DNA of 64,000 nt from Paraliobacillus ryukyuensis (GCF_003315295.1 NZ_QNRI01000001.1:124001-188000); one strand, 5' to 3'. Shown: positions 16,869-25,791, counted from the first letter of the stretch. Numbers and translations are program-made. Notes: generated by a model from the letters alone, not told the origin.

Positions 16869-17213
16869 TTTAGACTTTTTACCGTCAATCACTCGTAGGT
16901 AAGGTGCATCTTTATGGTTACGATGTTTGTACGTCTTTATCTTTCCTTGCTTTGTTGGACGAGTAGTACTAGATTGACTAATTCTTCGTTTCTTTGATTG
17001 TTTTACAGCTTTTTTATATTTCTTTAATTCATTCGTATTTCTTTTTCGAAGGAAGAGAAAATAGATTGCGCCGTATATAAGTACCATTGTTCCGAGAATC
17101 ATTAATATGGTAGAAAAAAATGTTTGTGTATTAGTTAGTAATTGGCTTCCGAATCCAAGTAATGCAATAGCGATTAAAAGATAAGACCAAGCTGGTAGAC
17201 GTTTTTGAAACAT
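16845..17213 (-). CDS. yqhP: YqhP-like small membrane protein
   Basis: About 122 residues with two N-terminal membrane helices (roughly 8-25 and 31-53) followed by a very basic tail rich in Lys and Arg (KKAVKQSKKRR, then KTYKHRNHK) and ending near APYLRVIDGKK. The shape and location between yqhO and yqhR match B. subtilis YqhP (SA1362-type proteins). Function is unknown. The second ATG (17213) is preferred because GAAAGG abuts the first one too closely. Confidence 0.7.
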   Translation of the reverse strand: MFQKRLPAWSYLLIAIALLGFGSQLLTNTQTFFSTILMILGTMVLIYGAIYFLFLRKRNTNELKKYKKAVKQSKKRRISQSSTTRPTKQGKIKTYKHRNHKDAPYLRVIDGKKSKRKDRATF

Positions 17214-17405
17214 ATGTTTCATCCTTTCTAAACATAAGTTTATTCTGTTTATTCCCGTAATTTCACTTTTACAATCTATAATTTATTCATTAGTATGGCA
17301 ATCTTAATAATTAATATACTAGAAAGTGATTTTTATTGTATATAGATTGCAACAAAAGCATATTTCTCATCAATTGGGTCATTCTATATCATAGAGGTGA
17401 TAAAT

Positions 17406-17903
17406 ATGAGTTCAGATCAACAATTAGAACAAAATAAACGAGAACAACCTGTTTCTATTATATTTAAAACATTAATGACGGGCTTTGTTGGAGGTATCCT
17501 TTGGAGCTCGATTGGATGGTTGATGAATTATTTTAATTTCACAGTGTTTTCTCCCGCATCATTTATTATTCGATCTTGGTTACATGCAAAATGGACTTCG
17601 AGTTGGCTAGCTGAAATTATATCCGTTGTCATTATTGGATTAATTTCATTGTTTGTCGCGTTAGTTTATTATTTTATTCTTCGTAAGGCACGCGGACTAT
17701 GGCCAAGTATCATTTTTGGATTATTATTATGGGGAATTGTATTTTATGTCTTACTACCAATCTTCCCAAACATTAAACCAGTTCAACAATTGAATAGTGA
17801 CACAATCGTGACAACAATCTGTTTATATTTATTATACGGTATATTTATTGGATATTCTATTTCATATGACTATTTAGATAGTATTACAAAGAAAAATATA
17901 TGA
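17406..17903 (+). CDS. yqhR: YqhR family membrane protein
   Basis: A 165-residue integral membrane protein with four predicted helices (about 20-42, 68-90, 98-118, 134-155) of the YqhR family, recognised from FVGGILWSSIGWLMNYFNF and WPSIIFGLLLWGIVFYVLLP. Function is unknown. GAGGTGAT and the ATG at 17406 define the start; a GTG three codons earlier overlaps the ribosome site. In B. subtilis yqhQ precedes it and aroQ follows it; both are missing here. Confidence 0.82.
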   Translation: MSSDQQLEQNKREQPVSIIFKTLMTGFVGGILWSSIGWLMNYFNFTVFSPASFIIRSWLHAKWTSSWLAEIISVVIIGLISLFVALVYYFILRKARGLWPSIIFGLLLWGIVFYVLLPIFPNIKPVQQLNSDTIVTTICLYLLYGIFIGYSISYDYLDSITKKNI

Positions 17904-18004
17904 TAACAAGAAAGTTGAACAAATAAACAAATAAACATATTTATGATACACTGATAGAAATCATTAAAATTGAAATGTGTTTGATTTAGAAAGGAAGGAA
18001 TAGA

Positions 18005-19066
18005 ATGGGGAAAATTGAGCAAATCAGAAGTGCTTTACTGGAAAATGATTTGGATGCATTATTAATTACCAATGCGTATAACAGAAGATATATGACTGGA
18101 TTTACAGGTACTGCTGGAGTAGCATTGATCACAAAAGAAGAAGCATTATTTATTACAGATTTTCGCTATACCCAACAAGCTGCAAAACAAGCGTCTAATT
18201 ATAATATTATAGAACATAAGCAGCCACTAACAAAGGAAGTTGCAAATCAACTTTCCCGTATGGGAGTTCAACGAGTTGGTTTTGAAAAAACAGACCTTAC
18301 ATATGCTTTATATGAGCAATACAAAAATGAAGCCGAAGTAGAATGGATTCCAACCACTGGATTGGTAGAGAAGCTTCGTTTAATTAAAACAGAGGAAGAA
18401 GTAGCCACTCTAAAAGAAGCGGCTAGAATTGCAGATGCAGCTTTTGACCATATTCTAACTGTAATCAAGCCAGGTGTCCGAGAGATTGAAGTCTCGAATG
18501 AACTTGAATTTTTTATGCGTAAGCAAGGGGCAACGTCATCTAGTTTCGATATCATTGTTGCGTCAGGTTATCGCTCTGCCTTACCACACGGTGTTGCATC
18601 TGACAAAACAATTGAATCCGGTGAGTTGGTTACGTTAGACTTTGGCGCGCTATACAATGGTTATTGTTCAGATATTACTAGAACTGTCGCAGTTGGCGAG
18701 ATATCTAACGAATTAAAAGAAATCTATAATACGGTATTACAAGCGCAACTACGAGGGGTAGAGGGCATTAAGCCAGGGATGACTGGTAAAGAAGCAGACG
18801 CACTAACAAGAGATTATATTACAGAAAAAGGATATGGCGACTACTTCGGACATTCTACTGGACATGGCGTAGGCTTAGAAGTTCATGAAGGTCCTGGACT
18901 TTCTTTTAAAACAAATCAATCCTTAGAAAAAGGCATGGTTGTAACTGTAGAACCAGGTATCTATATTCCAGATGTTGGTGGATGCAGGATTGAAGATGAC
19001 CTTCTTATCACAGAAGATGGCAATGAACGCTTGAATCATTCACCAAAAGAACTTATTATATTATAG
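18005..19066 (+). CDS. yqhT: Xaa-Pro aminopeptidase (M24 family)
   Basis: Cytoplasmic metallopeptidase that removes N-terminal residues preceding proline. The 353-residue protein has a creatinase-like N-domain and the M24 catalytic domain with all five metal ligands: the two Asp in TLDFGALYNGYCSDITRT, His in GHGVGLEVHEGP, Glu in VTVEPGIY and Glu in GCRIEDDLL. AAGGAAGG precedes the ATG. It lies directly upstream of efp, which is conserved in Bacillus. This pairing suits the proline-related role of EF-P, although no functional link is proven. Confidence 0.92.
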   Translation: MGKIEQIRSALLENDLDALLITNAYNRRYMTGFTGTAGVALITKEEALFITDFRYTQQAAKQASNYNIIEHKQPLTKEVANQLSRMGVQRVGFEKTDLTYALYEQYKNEAEVEWIPTTGLVEKLRLIKTEEEVATLKEAARIADAAFDHILTVIKPGVREIEVSNELEFFMRKQGATSSSFDIIVASGYRSALPHGVASDKTIESGELVTLDFGALYNGYCSDITRTVAVGEISNELKEIYNTVLQAQLRGVEGIKPGMTGKEADALTRDYITEKGYGDYFGHSTGHGVGLEVHEGPGLSFKTNQSLEKGMVVTVEPGIYIPDVGGCRIEDDLLITEDGNERLNHSPKELIIL

Positions 19067-19123
19067 GACACAACTTACGTGTATGGTAAGAAGTATTGCA
19101 ATAGTTTGGGGAGGAAATAAATT

Positions 19124-19681
19124 ATGATTTCAGTTAATGATTTTAAAACAGGTCTAACAATTGAAGTAGATAATGGTATCTGGACAGTGGTTGAATTTCA
19201 ACATGTGAAGCCTGGTAAAGGTGCAGCGTTTGTAAGATCAAAGTTACGTAATTTGCGTAACGGAAATATTCAAGAGAAAACTTTCCGTGCAGGTGAAAAA
19301 GTAAACCGAGCACATATTGACAATCGAAAAATGCAATATTTATATGCATCAGGTGACATGCATGTGTTTATGGATACGGAAACGTATGAACAGGTTGAAT
19401 TGCCAGGTAACCAAATTGAATATCAATTAAAGTTTCTAAAAGAAAATATGGAAGTAAATATTATGAGTTATCAAAGTGAAACAATCGGCGTTGATTTACC
19501 AAATAACGTTGAACTTGAAGTAACTGAAACGGAACCTGGAATTAAAGGAGATACAGCGAGCGGTGGTACGAAACCAGCTACCCTTGAAACAGGTCTAGTA
19601 GTTCAAGTCCCGTTCTTTATTAATGAAGGGGATGTACTTCTAATAAATACGAGTGATGGCAAATACGTATCACGTGCTTAA
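19124..19681 (+). CDS. efp: Translation elongation factor P
   Basis: EF-P binds stalled ribosomes between the P and E sites and relieves arrest at polyproline stretches. The 185-residue protein has the three-domain EF-P layout, with the tip loop [10 protein letters not shown] carrying Lys32, the residue that is modified in bacteria (5-aminopentanolylated in B. subtilis). GGGGAGG precedes the ATG. A good terminator follows. Length and all conserved segments are normal. Confidence 0.96.
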   Translation: MISVNDFKTGLTIEVDNGIWTVVEFQHVKPGKGAAFVRSKLRNLRNGNIQEKTFRAGEKVNRAHIDNRKMQYLYASGDMHVFMDTETYEQVELPGNQIEYQLKFLKENMEVNIMSYQSETIGVDLPNNVELEVTETEPGIKGDTASGGTKPATLETGLVVQVPFFINEGDVLLINTSDGKYVSRA

Positions 19682-19708
19682 GTTTTCTATCGCTTGAATC
19701 GCTTGACT

Positions 19709-19743
19709 AAAGAGTTGTCTTTTTAAAGACAGCTCTTTTTTAT
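19709..19743 (+). terminator. Terminator of efp
   Basis: AAAGAGTTGTCT pairs with AGACAGCTCTTT (one G-U pair), followed by TTTTTAT. Confidence 0.88.
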
Positions 19744-19822
19744 TCACATAGTTTTGCTAAAGCTATCACCTTTAACTTCATTTGCTTAGATGAAAATATT
19801 TATAATACAACAGCTGTTTTAA

Positions 19823-19850
19823 TCATAACAAGGATAGACAAGCATACAAT
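19823..19850 (+). promoter_or_regulatory. Sigma-E-type promoter of the spoIIIA operon
   Basis: CATACAAT at 19843-19850 is an exact sigma-E -10 box. Thirteen bases upstream lies TCATAAC (19823-19829), close to the sigma-E -35 consensus. The spacing and the location 37 bases before spoIIIAA agree with mother-cell expression known for spoIIIA in B. subtilis. Confidence 0.7.
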
Positions 19851-19886
19851 GAATAATAAAAGGAGTACTAGAAAAGGAAGAGTAAA

Positions 19887-20906
19887 ATGATAGAAGAAAT
19901 TCTAAGGTTATTTTCGCCCCCGCTAAAAAAACATTTGCAAGTTAAACTGAAAAATCGCTGGAAAAGTATTCAAGAAATTCGTATAAGGGTAAATCAACCA
20001 GTAGAAATCGTATTTAATTCAGAAACAGAGTGGCTTTCGGAATTTATTGTTACGAAAGAGGATGGGGTGTATTTGTTGAATCAAGTTTCTCAATTTTCCT
20101 TATATCGAATGGAAGAAGAATTAAAGCATGGTTATGTCACTATTCAAGGCGGACATCGCGTAGGTTTGGCTGGAAAAGTAAATACCGAAGCTGGAAAGGT
20201 CAAAGCAATCAAAGATATCACGTTTTTTAATATTCGTATCGCTAAAGCAAAAATAGGGGTTGCTACACCATATATAACCTACTTATACGAGGGGAATTAT
20301 TGTAATACGTTAGTAATAGGTCCCCCTCAAACTGGTAAAACAACGTTATTACGGGACATGGCAAGGTTAATTAGTTCAGGCTGGAAACAAGTAGAACCGA
20401 TGAAAGTTGGTATTGTAGACGAAAGATCTGAAATCGCAGGTTGTGTGAATGGAGTTCCTCAACACAATGTCGGGATGCGTACAGATGTTTTAGATGCTTG
20501 TCCAAAAGCAGAAGGTATGATGATGCTAATTCGTTCGATGTCTCCAAGTGTAATTATTGTTGATGAAATTGGAGGCGACAAAGATGTTTGGGCTATTCAA
20601 GAGGCGTTGCATGCAGGAGTGAAAGTTATATGTAGTGTTCATGGTGACTGCTTGCAGGACATCTTGAAAAGAGATTCACTTCAGCCACTTTTTCGTTCTA
20701 AACAATTTGATCGATTTGTTATTCTCCAAAAATCGAAACAACCAGGAGACATTTCAGAGATATTAACAAACCAGGGGGAGAACATCATCCAGAAGGTAGG
20801 TTATAAAAAAAATGAAATGGATTGGAGCACTACTATGTGTAGTGGCGACAACATGGATCGGATTTCACATCGCATCCCACCTAAACGATCGTCCGAAGCA
20901 AATTAG
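19887..20906 (+). CDS. spoIIIAA: Stage III sporulation ATPase SpoIIIAA, with atypical C-terminal extension
   Basis: Mother-cell ATPase of the SpoIIIA-SpoIIQ channel, related to secretion ATPases. Walker A is GPPQTGKTTL (145-154) and a Walker B-like segment is VIIVDEIGGD. The open frame codes for 339 residues, about 30 more than the usual length (307 in B. subtilis), and overlaps spoIIIAB by 95 bases. The extra part begins at an 8-A tract (20805-20812). One more A would end the protein at a TGA overlapping the spoIIIAB ATG, the normal arrangement. The C-terminus is therefore probably frameshifted, by mutation, sequencing error or slippage. Confidence 0.9.
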   Translation: MIEEILRLFSPPLKKHLQVKLKNRWKSIQEIRIRVNQPVEIVFNSETEWLSEFIVTKEDGVYLLNQVSQFSLYRMEEELKHGYVTIQGGHRVGLAGKVNTEAGKVKAIKDITFFNIRIAKAKIGVATPYITYLYEGNYCNTLVIGPPQTGKTTLLRDMARLISSGWKQVEPMKVGIVDERSEIAGCVNGVPQHNVGMRTDVLDACPKAEGMMMLIRSMSPSVIIVDEIGGDKDVWAIQEALHAGVKVICSVHGDCLQDILKRDSLQPLFRSKQFDRFVILQKSKQPGDISEILTNQGENIIQKVGYKKNEMDWSTTMCSGDNMDRISHRIPPKRSSEAN

Positions 20907-21324
20907 ACAATTAAAAAGTGCCCTGCAAATACTTGAAGCAGAAATTGTATATAGTCGTGCGACATTGGTAGAAGCTTTTAACCAAGTAGCTAAACAAACA
21001 AATCGGCCGATTGCTTCTTTTTTTGAATCATTGTGTCTTGAACTAAACAATAATATTGCTAACTTACCAATGGTATGGAGTGAAAAAGTGAAAGGTTTAA
21101 TTAACAATAGTACTTTAGGAGTTTCAGAAAAAGAAATATTAGAACAGTTTGGACAAACATTGGGTCAACATGATATAACGCAGCAAATAAAATACATTCA
21201 ATTAGCACAAACCCATTTACAACGAATACTAGAGAATGCGTTAGATGAACAACATCGTTATAGTAAGATGGTGAAAAGTCTTGGTTTCTTAGCAGGTTTA
21301 TTTATCGTCTTACTTCTAATCTAG
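20812..21324 (+). CDS. spoIIIAB: Stage III sporulation protein SpoIIIAB
   Basis: A 170-residue protein of the SpoIIIA channel, related to GspF-type secretion components. It has an N-terminal hydrophobic helix (MKWIGALLCVVATTWIGF), a helical central domain (with LKSALQILEAEIVYS and PIASFFESL) and a C-terminal membrane helix (LGFLAGLFIVLLLI). Its ATG is the last A of an 8-A tract inside spoIIIAA. Transcribed with the rest of spoIIIA in the mother cell. Confidence 0.9.
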   Translation: MKWIGALLCVVATTWIGFHIASHLNDRPKQIRQLKSALQILEAEIVYSRATLVEAFNQVAKQTNRPIASFFESLCLELNNNIANLPMVWSEKVKGLINNSTLGVSEKEILEQFGQTLGQHDITQQIKYIQLAQTHLQRILENALDEQHRYSKMVKSLGFLAGLFIVLLLI

Positions 21325-21338
21325 AAAGGAGTTAAACG

Positions 21339-21545
21339 ATGTATCAGGATGCTTCGATTATATTTCAAATAGCAGGAATCGGGATTATTGTTGCTTTAAT
21401 CAGTACTATTCTTAAACAGATGGGAAAAGAGGAATATGCGCAATTTGCTAGTATTGTTGGCTTTATTATTGTGCTTCTATTCGTGGTAAACGGCATTTCA
21501 GATTTTTTTCAAGAAATTAAGTCCGTTTTTCTATTCCAAGGATAA
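21339..21545 (+). CDS. spoIIIAC: Stage III sporulation protein SpoIIIAC
   Basis: A 68-residue membrane protein with two helices (IFQIAGIGIIVALISTIL and SIVGFIIVLLFVVNGI) separated by the conserved loop KQMGKEEYAQ. Length and sequence are typical of SpoIIIAC, a component of the channel between mother cell and forespore. AAAGGAG precedes the ATG. It is followed after six bases by spoIIIAD, to which it is related in sequence. Confidence 0.93.
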   Translation: MYQDASIIFQIAGIGIIVALISTILKQMGKEEYAQFASIVGFIIVLLFVVNGISDFFQEIKSVFLFQG

Positions 21546-21551
21546 TAGATA

Positions 21552-21941
21552 ATGATAATTGTTCAAATTATCTCGATTGGGATTGTTGCAAGTTTATTAA
21601 TTATCTTAATAAAAGAACAAAAGCCAACATTTGCACTGTTTCTTGTTATTCTCACATCTGTTGTCATTTTTTCATTTATTATCGACTATATCGCTGTCGT
21701 ATTTGATCTAATTCATTCTATAAGTAAGCGGGCAAACATTAACGATATGTATCTTGATACAATTTTACAAATTATCGGTATAGCGTATGTTACTGAATTT
21801 GGTGCGCATATCACAAAAGATGCAGGTCTAGCTTCCATTGCAGCAAAAATTGAATTGGCAGGTAAACTATTTATTATCGTATTAGCCGTGCCAATTATAT
21901 CTGCTGTTATTGAAACAATCATCGATTTTTTACCGCAATAA
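21552..21941 (+). CDS. spoIIIAD: Stage III sporulation protein SpoIIIAD
   Basis: A 129-residue integral membrane protein of the SpoIIIA complex with about four helices. The stretch ILQIIGIAYVTEFGAHITKDAG and the C-terminal PIISAVIETIIDFLP are characteristic of the family. Its N-terminal half resembles SpoIIIAC. It lies in the order expected for the operon and is presumably translated from a site overlapping the spoIIIAC end. Confidence 0.93.
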   Translation: MIIVQIISIGIVASLLIILIKEQKPTFALFLVILTSVVIFSFIIDYIAVVFDLIHSISKRANINDMYLDTILQIIGIAYVTEFGAHITKDAGLASIAAKIELAGKLFIIVLAVPIISAVIETIIDFLPQ

Positions 21942-21962
21942 TGAACAAGGCGGGGTACCAAA

Positions 21963-23156
21963 ATGAAAAGCTATTTAAAAGTAATACTTTTTTTATTTAT
22001 CATTTGCAGTGGATGCCTGATGATTAAACAGCAAGTATTGGCTTCAACCGGTGATCAAACACAAGCAATCGATCAATCTAATAATCAAATATTAAATGAC
22101 ATATCGCTACAAGAGACAAGTGAATTTTGGGAACAAGTTGGAGATGATTACGGCGCTTATTTACCTGAATTAGAAAATGTATCTTTTCGTGATTTTCTGC
22201 AAAACCAAAGCGCCTTATCACTAACCGATTGGCTAAAAGCAATTGTTTCCTTTTTTAGCTATGAAATACTAGCAAATGGAAAATTACTTGGAACTTTAAT
22301 TGTTCTTTCCCTTTGTTCAGTGGTTCTTCAAATGATCCAAAATTCATTTGAATCAAAAACGATAAGCAACGTCTCAAACCTAGTAGTGATTTTAGTTTTA
22401 TTTATTTTGGCCATGCATAGTTTTGAAATTGTTGCTTCTTATACAACAGAAACCGTTACACGCATGCAGGATTTTATGTTAGCCCTTTTGCCTTTAATGC
22501 TAGGATTGATGGCATCTTTTGGTAGTTTGACAGCAGTTGCTTTTTTTCATCCAATTATCGTTTCTTGTATGCATTTTACGGTTTTATTAATTTCTTATGT
22601 TATTATTCCTCTTTTTTTTATCTCAATCATTTTACAGATGGTAAGTACACTTAATGAATCATTTCAAGTAACAAAATTAGCAGAATTATTAAAAAATGCA
22701 AGTTTAACTATTTTAGGAGTAGCCTTAACTATTTTTTTAAGTGTTGTCTCGGTTCAAGGAGTGACCTCAGCAATTCAAGATGGTGTAGCTATGAAAACAA
22801 CTAAGTTTGTAACAGGTAATTTCATTCCAGTAGTAGGTAAACTTTTTACTGATGCAACAGATACGGTGTTAAGTGCATCACTTTTATTGAAAAATGCAGT
22901 TGGGATCGTAGGGGTTGTTATTCTTATTGTAATTGTCCTATTTCCAGCGGTGAAAATATTTGTTATAGCGTTTATTTATAAATTGACAGTCGCGATGTTG
23001 CAACCACTCGGGGACGGTCCAATTTTAAAATGTCTAGATATTATGAGTAAACATATTTTATATTTGTTTGCTGCTCTATTATCTGTTTCATTCATGTTTT
23101 TTTTAATGATAGTCATCATTGTAGCTGCGAGTAATATTACTTTAATGCTTCGGTAA
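21963..23156 (+). CDS. spoIIIAE: Stage III sporulation protein SpoIIIAE
   Basis: A 397-residue protein with a cleavable or anchoring N-terminal signal (LKVILFLFIICSGCLMIKQQVLA), an extracytoplasmic segment of about 70 residues, and six to seven membrane helices. It is the large polytopic component of the SpoIIIA channel. Conserved stretches include LLPLMLGLMASFG, then LFTDATDTVLSASLLLKNAVG and QPLGDGPILKCLD. Length is near the B. subtilis protein (399). The cysteine in CSGC might suggest a lipobox, but the context is poor and I treat it as a signal segment. Confidence 0.92.
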   Translation: MKSYLKVILFLFIICSGCLMIKQQVLASTGDQTQAIDQSNNQILNDISLQETSEFWEQVGDDYGAYLPELENVSFRDFLQNQSALSLTDWLKAIVSFFSYEILANGKLLGTLIVLSLCSVVLQMIQNSFESKTISNVSNLVVILVLFILAMHSFEIVASYTTETVTRMQDFMLALLPLMLGLMASFGSLTAVAFFHPIIVSCMHFTVLLISYVIIPLFFISIILQMVSTLNESFQVTKLAELLKNASLTILGVALTIFLSVVSVQGVTSAIQDGVAMKTTKFVTGNFIPVVGKLFTDATDTVLSASLLLKNAVGIVGVVILIVIVLFPAVKIFVIAFIYKLTVAMLQPLGDGPILKCLDIMSKHILYLFAALLSVSFMFFLMIVIIVAASNITLMLR

Positions 23157-23176
23157 TAGGAGGGACGGTTGTACAT

Positions 23177-23794
23177 ATGGAATTTTTAGTTGCTTGGGTC
23201 ACCAAACTCATACTCTTTTTATTTTTAACATTAATTCTTGAAATGCTGTTGCCCCAAACAGATTTACGAAAGTATGTGCATACAGTGATGTCCCTATTAT
23301 TTTTATTAATGTTGTTGCATCCACTATTTCAACTTTTTCATGTTGATGTTAATCAAGTTGTCTCGCAGTCCTTTAATAGTTTTAACCAAGAAGTCAATGA
23401 AAAACAATTAGAAAAAAACATAGAATCGAAGAAAAAAGAAATACAAGCCTCTCAAGATGCATATATTGTAGAAGAACTGATTGTCCAAATGAAAAATCAA
23501 GTGAAAGAGGAGTTGGTGGAAGAATATCATGTGCAAATAGCAGACATACAGCTGCAGTTTTTCGCTGATAAAAGCATAACACCTGAAACATTAAAAACAG
23601 TGACGGTGTATTTACATTTACAAGAACCTAATACAGGACAATCTGAGATTAAAGAGGTGGTTATCGGAAACAATCAATCGTCTACAGAAGAAACAATTAC
23701 AGATAATATTATACAAGAAGTTAGCCAATTCTTAGCAGATCAATGGGAAATTGATGCAGATCAACTAGAGATTATTCAGAAGGGAGAAGTATAA
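23177..23794 (+). CDS. spoIIIAF: Stage III sporulation protein SpoIIIAF
   Basis: A 205-residue protein with two N-terminal membrane helices (about 5-22 and 33-52) and a soluble domain of alpha/beta type that carries charged helices (KQLEKNIESKKKEIQ). SpoIIIAF has a ring-building-like fold in B. subtilis. Its stop codon overlaps the spoIIIAG ATG by one base (TAATG), which implies translational coupling. Confidence 0.9.
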   Translation: MEFLVAWVTKLILFLFLTLILEMLLPQTDLRKYVHTVMSLLFLLMLLHPLFQLFHVDVNQVVSQSFNSFNQEVNEKQLEKNIESKKKEIQASQDAYIVEELIVQMKNQVKEELVEEYHVQIADIQLQFFADKSITPETLKTVTVYLHLQEPNTGQSEIKEVVIGNNQSSTEETITDNIIQEVSQFLADQWEIDADQLEIIQKGEV

Positions 23795-24444
23795 TGGAGA
23801 ACCCTTTCAAAAAAATCTTTTCAATGTTGAAGTTAAAAACAAAAGATGGAACTAAACCAACAAAAGTTGGTTATATCCTAATTATTGGATTAATCGGTAT
23901 CTTGGTACTACTGGTTGCTAATATGTTTCAAGGTCAAACAACTACACAAAAACCGCAAACTTCATCGAATCAAATGAGAGAAGATTTGGGGGAAGAAACA
24001 TTTTTACAAGAAGAAAAAAAGACATCAAATCTCGATGAAGTGGAAAAAGAGTATGAAAGTGAATTGCAAGCATTGCTTGAAAAGATTGATGGTGTGTCTG
24101 GGGTAGAGGTAATGGTCAATTTAGATGCTACGCAGAAGCAAGTGTATGAGAAAAATTTAATTGTCGGGACGCAAACAACAGAAGAAACGGACCAAAACGG
24201 GGGAGAAAGAAAGATAGAAGATACTTCGGAAGAAAAACAAGTGGTCATTGTTCGGCAAGGAGAGGAAGAGGTGCCATTATTAATTCAAACCAAGCGGCCA
24301 GAAGTAAGAGGGGTACTTGTAGTTGCACAAGGCGTTAACAATTTAGAAATCGAACAGTGGGTCACAGAGGCAGTGTCTCGTGTACTCGATGTACCAGTTC
24401 ATCGCATTTCCGTAATGCCAAAAAATAAAGGGGAGGAATCCTAA
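23794..24444 (+). CDS. spoIIIAG: Stage III sporulation protein SpoIIIAG
   Basis: Single-pass protein that in B. subtilis builds a large ring linking mother cell and forespore. The 216-residue protein has one membrane helix (VGYILIIGLIGILVLLVANMF, about 26-46), a linker and a ring-building motif domain with the features LLEKIDGVSGVEVMVNLDAT and RGVLVVAQGVNN. An acidic insertion (EETDQNGGERKIEDTSEEK) lies within the domain, as in the known family. It overlaps spoIIIAH by one base. Confidence 0.92.
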   Translation: MENPFKKIFSMLKLKTKDGTKPTKVGYILIIGLIGILVLLVANMFQGQTTTQKPQTSSNQMREDLGEETFLQEEKKTSNLDEVEKEYESELQALLEKIDGVSGVEVMVNLDATQKQVYEKNLIVGTQTTEETDQNGGERKIEDTSEEKQVVIVRQGEEEVPLLIQTKRPEVRGVLVVAQGVNNLEIEQWVTEAVSRVLDVPVHRISVMPKNKGEES

Positions 24445-25019
24445 TGTTAAAAAAACAAACCGTATGGCTGTTAACAATGCTAAGTTTGATGATCGTTTTG
24501 AGTGTGTATTATATGAATCAGAATGCGAATGGCGATTTGGCGTTTATTAATGATGATTTGACCGAAGAGGAAACTACTACAGGAAATGTAGATGGTTCCA
24601 CAGAAGACACAGTGACAGAAGGTACAGATATTGTCACAGACACCACGGAGGGCACAGCAAGTGAAACAGATGACTTATTCACAACGATTCGAATGGATGT
24701 AGAAGAATCAAGAAGTGTTCGAATGGAACAGTTAGAGGAAATTGTTGCTTCTAGCGCTACGTCTACTGAAGAGAAGAATGAAGCTTATGATGAAATGGAA
24801 CAAATTGATCAGCTTTCCTCTAAAGAATTAATTGTTGAAGAAACGTTAAAAGCTGATAAAGGTTATCAGGATGTACTTGTTCGCACTGAGGATGAAGATG
24901 TTATTGTTACGGTGAAAGCAGATGAACTTTCAGATAGTGAAGCTAACAATATTATGCAAACGATCTATGATGAATTTGGCAACAAGAATGTAGAAGTTAA
25001 ATTTCAACCGAGCAACTAG
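24444..25019 (+). CDS. spoIIIAH: Stage III sporulation protein SpoIIIAH
   Basis: Mother-cell membrane protein that binds forespore SpoIIQ across the septum. The 191-residue protein has an N-terminal membrane helix (VWLLTMLSLMIVLSVYYM), a Thr/Glu-rich linker and a C-terminal YscJ/FliF-like domain (about 80-190, with SSKELIVEETLKADKGY). Last gene of the spoIIIA operon and followed by a terminator. SpoIIQ is not in the window. Confidence 0.93.
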   Translation: MLKKQTVWLLTMLSLMIVLSVYYMNQNANGDLAFINDDLTEEETTTGNVDGSTEDTVTEGTDIVTDTTEGTASETDDLFTTIRMDVEESRSVRMEQLEEIVASSATSTEEKNEAYDEMEQIDQLSSKELIVEETLKADKGYQDVLVRTEDEDVIVTVKADELSDSEANNIMQTIYDEFGNKNVEVKFQPSN

Positions 25020-25056
25020 CTTAATTATTTTAACTATTTTATTAACATAATTCTAT

Positions 25057-25097
25057 CAAAAAGGCTTTCGCTCTTTCATTGGCGGTAGCCTTTTTCA
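25057..25097 (+). terminator. Terminator of the spoIIIA operon
   Basis: AAAAAGGCT pairs with AGCCTTTTT around a loop with further partial pairing, then a T-rich tail. Confidence 0.8.
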
Positions 25098-25198
25098 TTT
25101 TATTAAAGTCAACTGAGATGAAGTTAAATTTTTCGCTAATATAGGTTTCATGTTATGATAATAATAAATAACTATAGAAGTGTTGGAAAAATGAATAG

Positions 25199-25227
25199 TT
25201 GCAGATTGAGCTGGGTTTGCGTAAAAT
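25199..25227 (+). promoter_or_regulatory. Sigma-A promoter of accBC
   Basis: TTGCAG (25199-25204), a 17-base spacer and TAAAAT (25222-25227) form a good vegetative promoter. The expected start of transcription at about 25234 falls just ahead of the FapR-like box. Confidence 0.55.
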
Positions 25228-25241
25228 GTTAAGAGGTATTA

Positions 25242-25258
25242 TTAGTACCTGTTCTTAA
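25242..25258 (+). promoter_or_regulatory. FapR operator upstream of accB
   Basis: TTAGTACCTGTTCTTAA matches the 17-base FapR consensus (TTAGTACCTRNTCTTAA as I recall it) at every fixed position. It lies between the predicted transcription start and the accB ribosome site, a repressing position. FapR senses malonyl-CoA, the product of the pathway that accBC starts. Confidence 0.7.
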
Positions 25259-25294
25259 ATATTTAATTACTTAATAGTAAAAGGGGTGTTTGTT

Positions 25295-25780
25295 ATGTTG
25301 AAAATCGAAGACATACAATCTTTAATTAAAACGTTAGATGCATCATCAATAAATGAATTTACATATGAAGCAGATGGTGCGAAAATTGAACTTAAAAAAC
25401 AAGGAGCACAGCAAGCTGTTCCTGCTCCACAGGTAGTTGCTCCAAATCAATCTCCTACACACGAGCATGTATCGGCTCCGGTTGAGACGTACACTTCTTC
25501 AGCGGAACAAAAAGAAGATACAGCTAATACATCAAATGGTGATTACGAAATCACATCACCTATGGTTGGTACATTCTACAGCTCTTCATCACCAGATACG
25601 GAAGCATTTGTTTCTGTTGGCGATCAAGTAAGTGAGGATACTGTGGTGTGTATTGTAGAAGCAATGAAATTGTTTAATGAAATTGAAGCTGAAGTTTCCG
25701 GAGAAATTGTCGAGATTTTAGTTGAAAATGGCGAGCTTGTGGAATACGGTCAACCGTTATATCGAGTTAAGACGAAGTAA
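25295..25780 (+). CDS. accB: Biotin carboxyl carrier protein of acetyl-CoA carboxylase
   Basis: Carries the biotin that accepts carboxyl groups in malonyl-CoA synthesis, the first step of fatty acid synthesis. The 161-residue protein has an N-terminal dimerisation segment, a flexible Ala/Pro/Ser-rich linker and a C-terminal biotinyl domain with EAMKLFNE; the biotinylated residue is Lys125. The ATG at 25295 follows GGGGTG; an in-frame start nine bases earlier overlaps that site. It forms an operon with accC, 11 bases downstream, and is probably controlled by FapR. Confidence 0.95.
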   Translation: MLKIEDIQSLIKTLDASSINEFTYEADGAKIELKKQGAQQAVPAPQVVAPNQSPTHEHVSAPVETYTSSAEQKEDTANTSNGDYEITSPMVGTFYSSSSPDTEAFVSVGDQVSEDTVVCIVEAMKLFNEIEAEVSGEIVEILVENGELVEYGQPLYRVKTK

Positions 25781-25791
25781 GGAGAGAGAAC

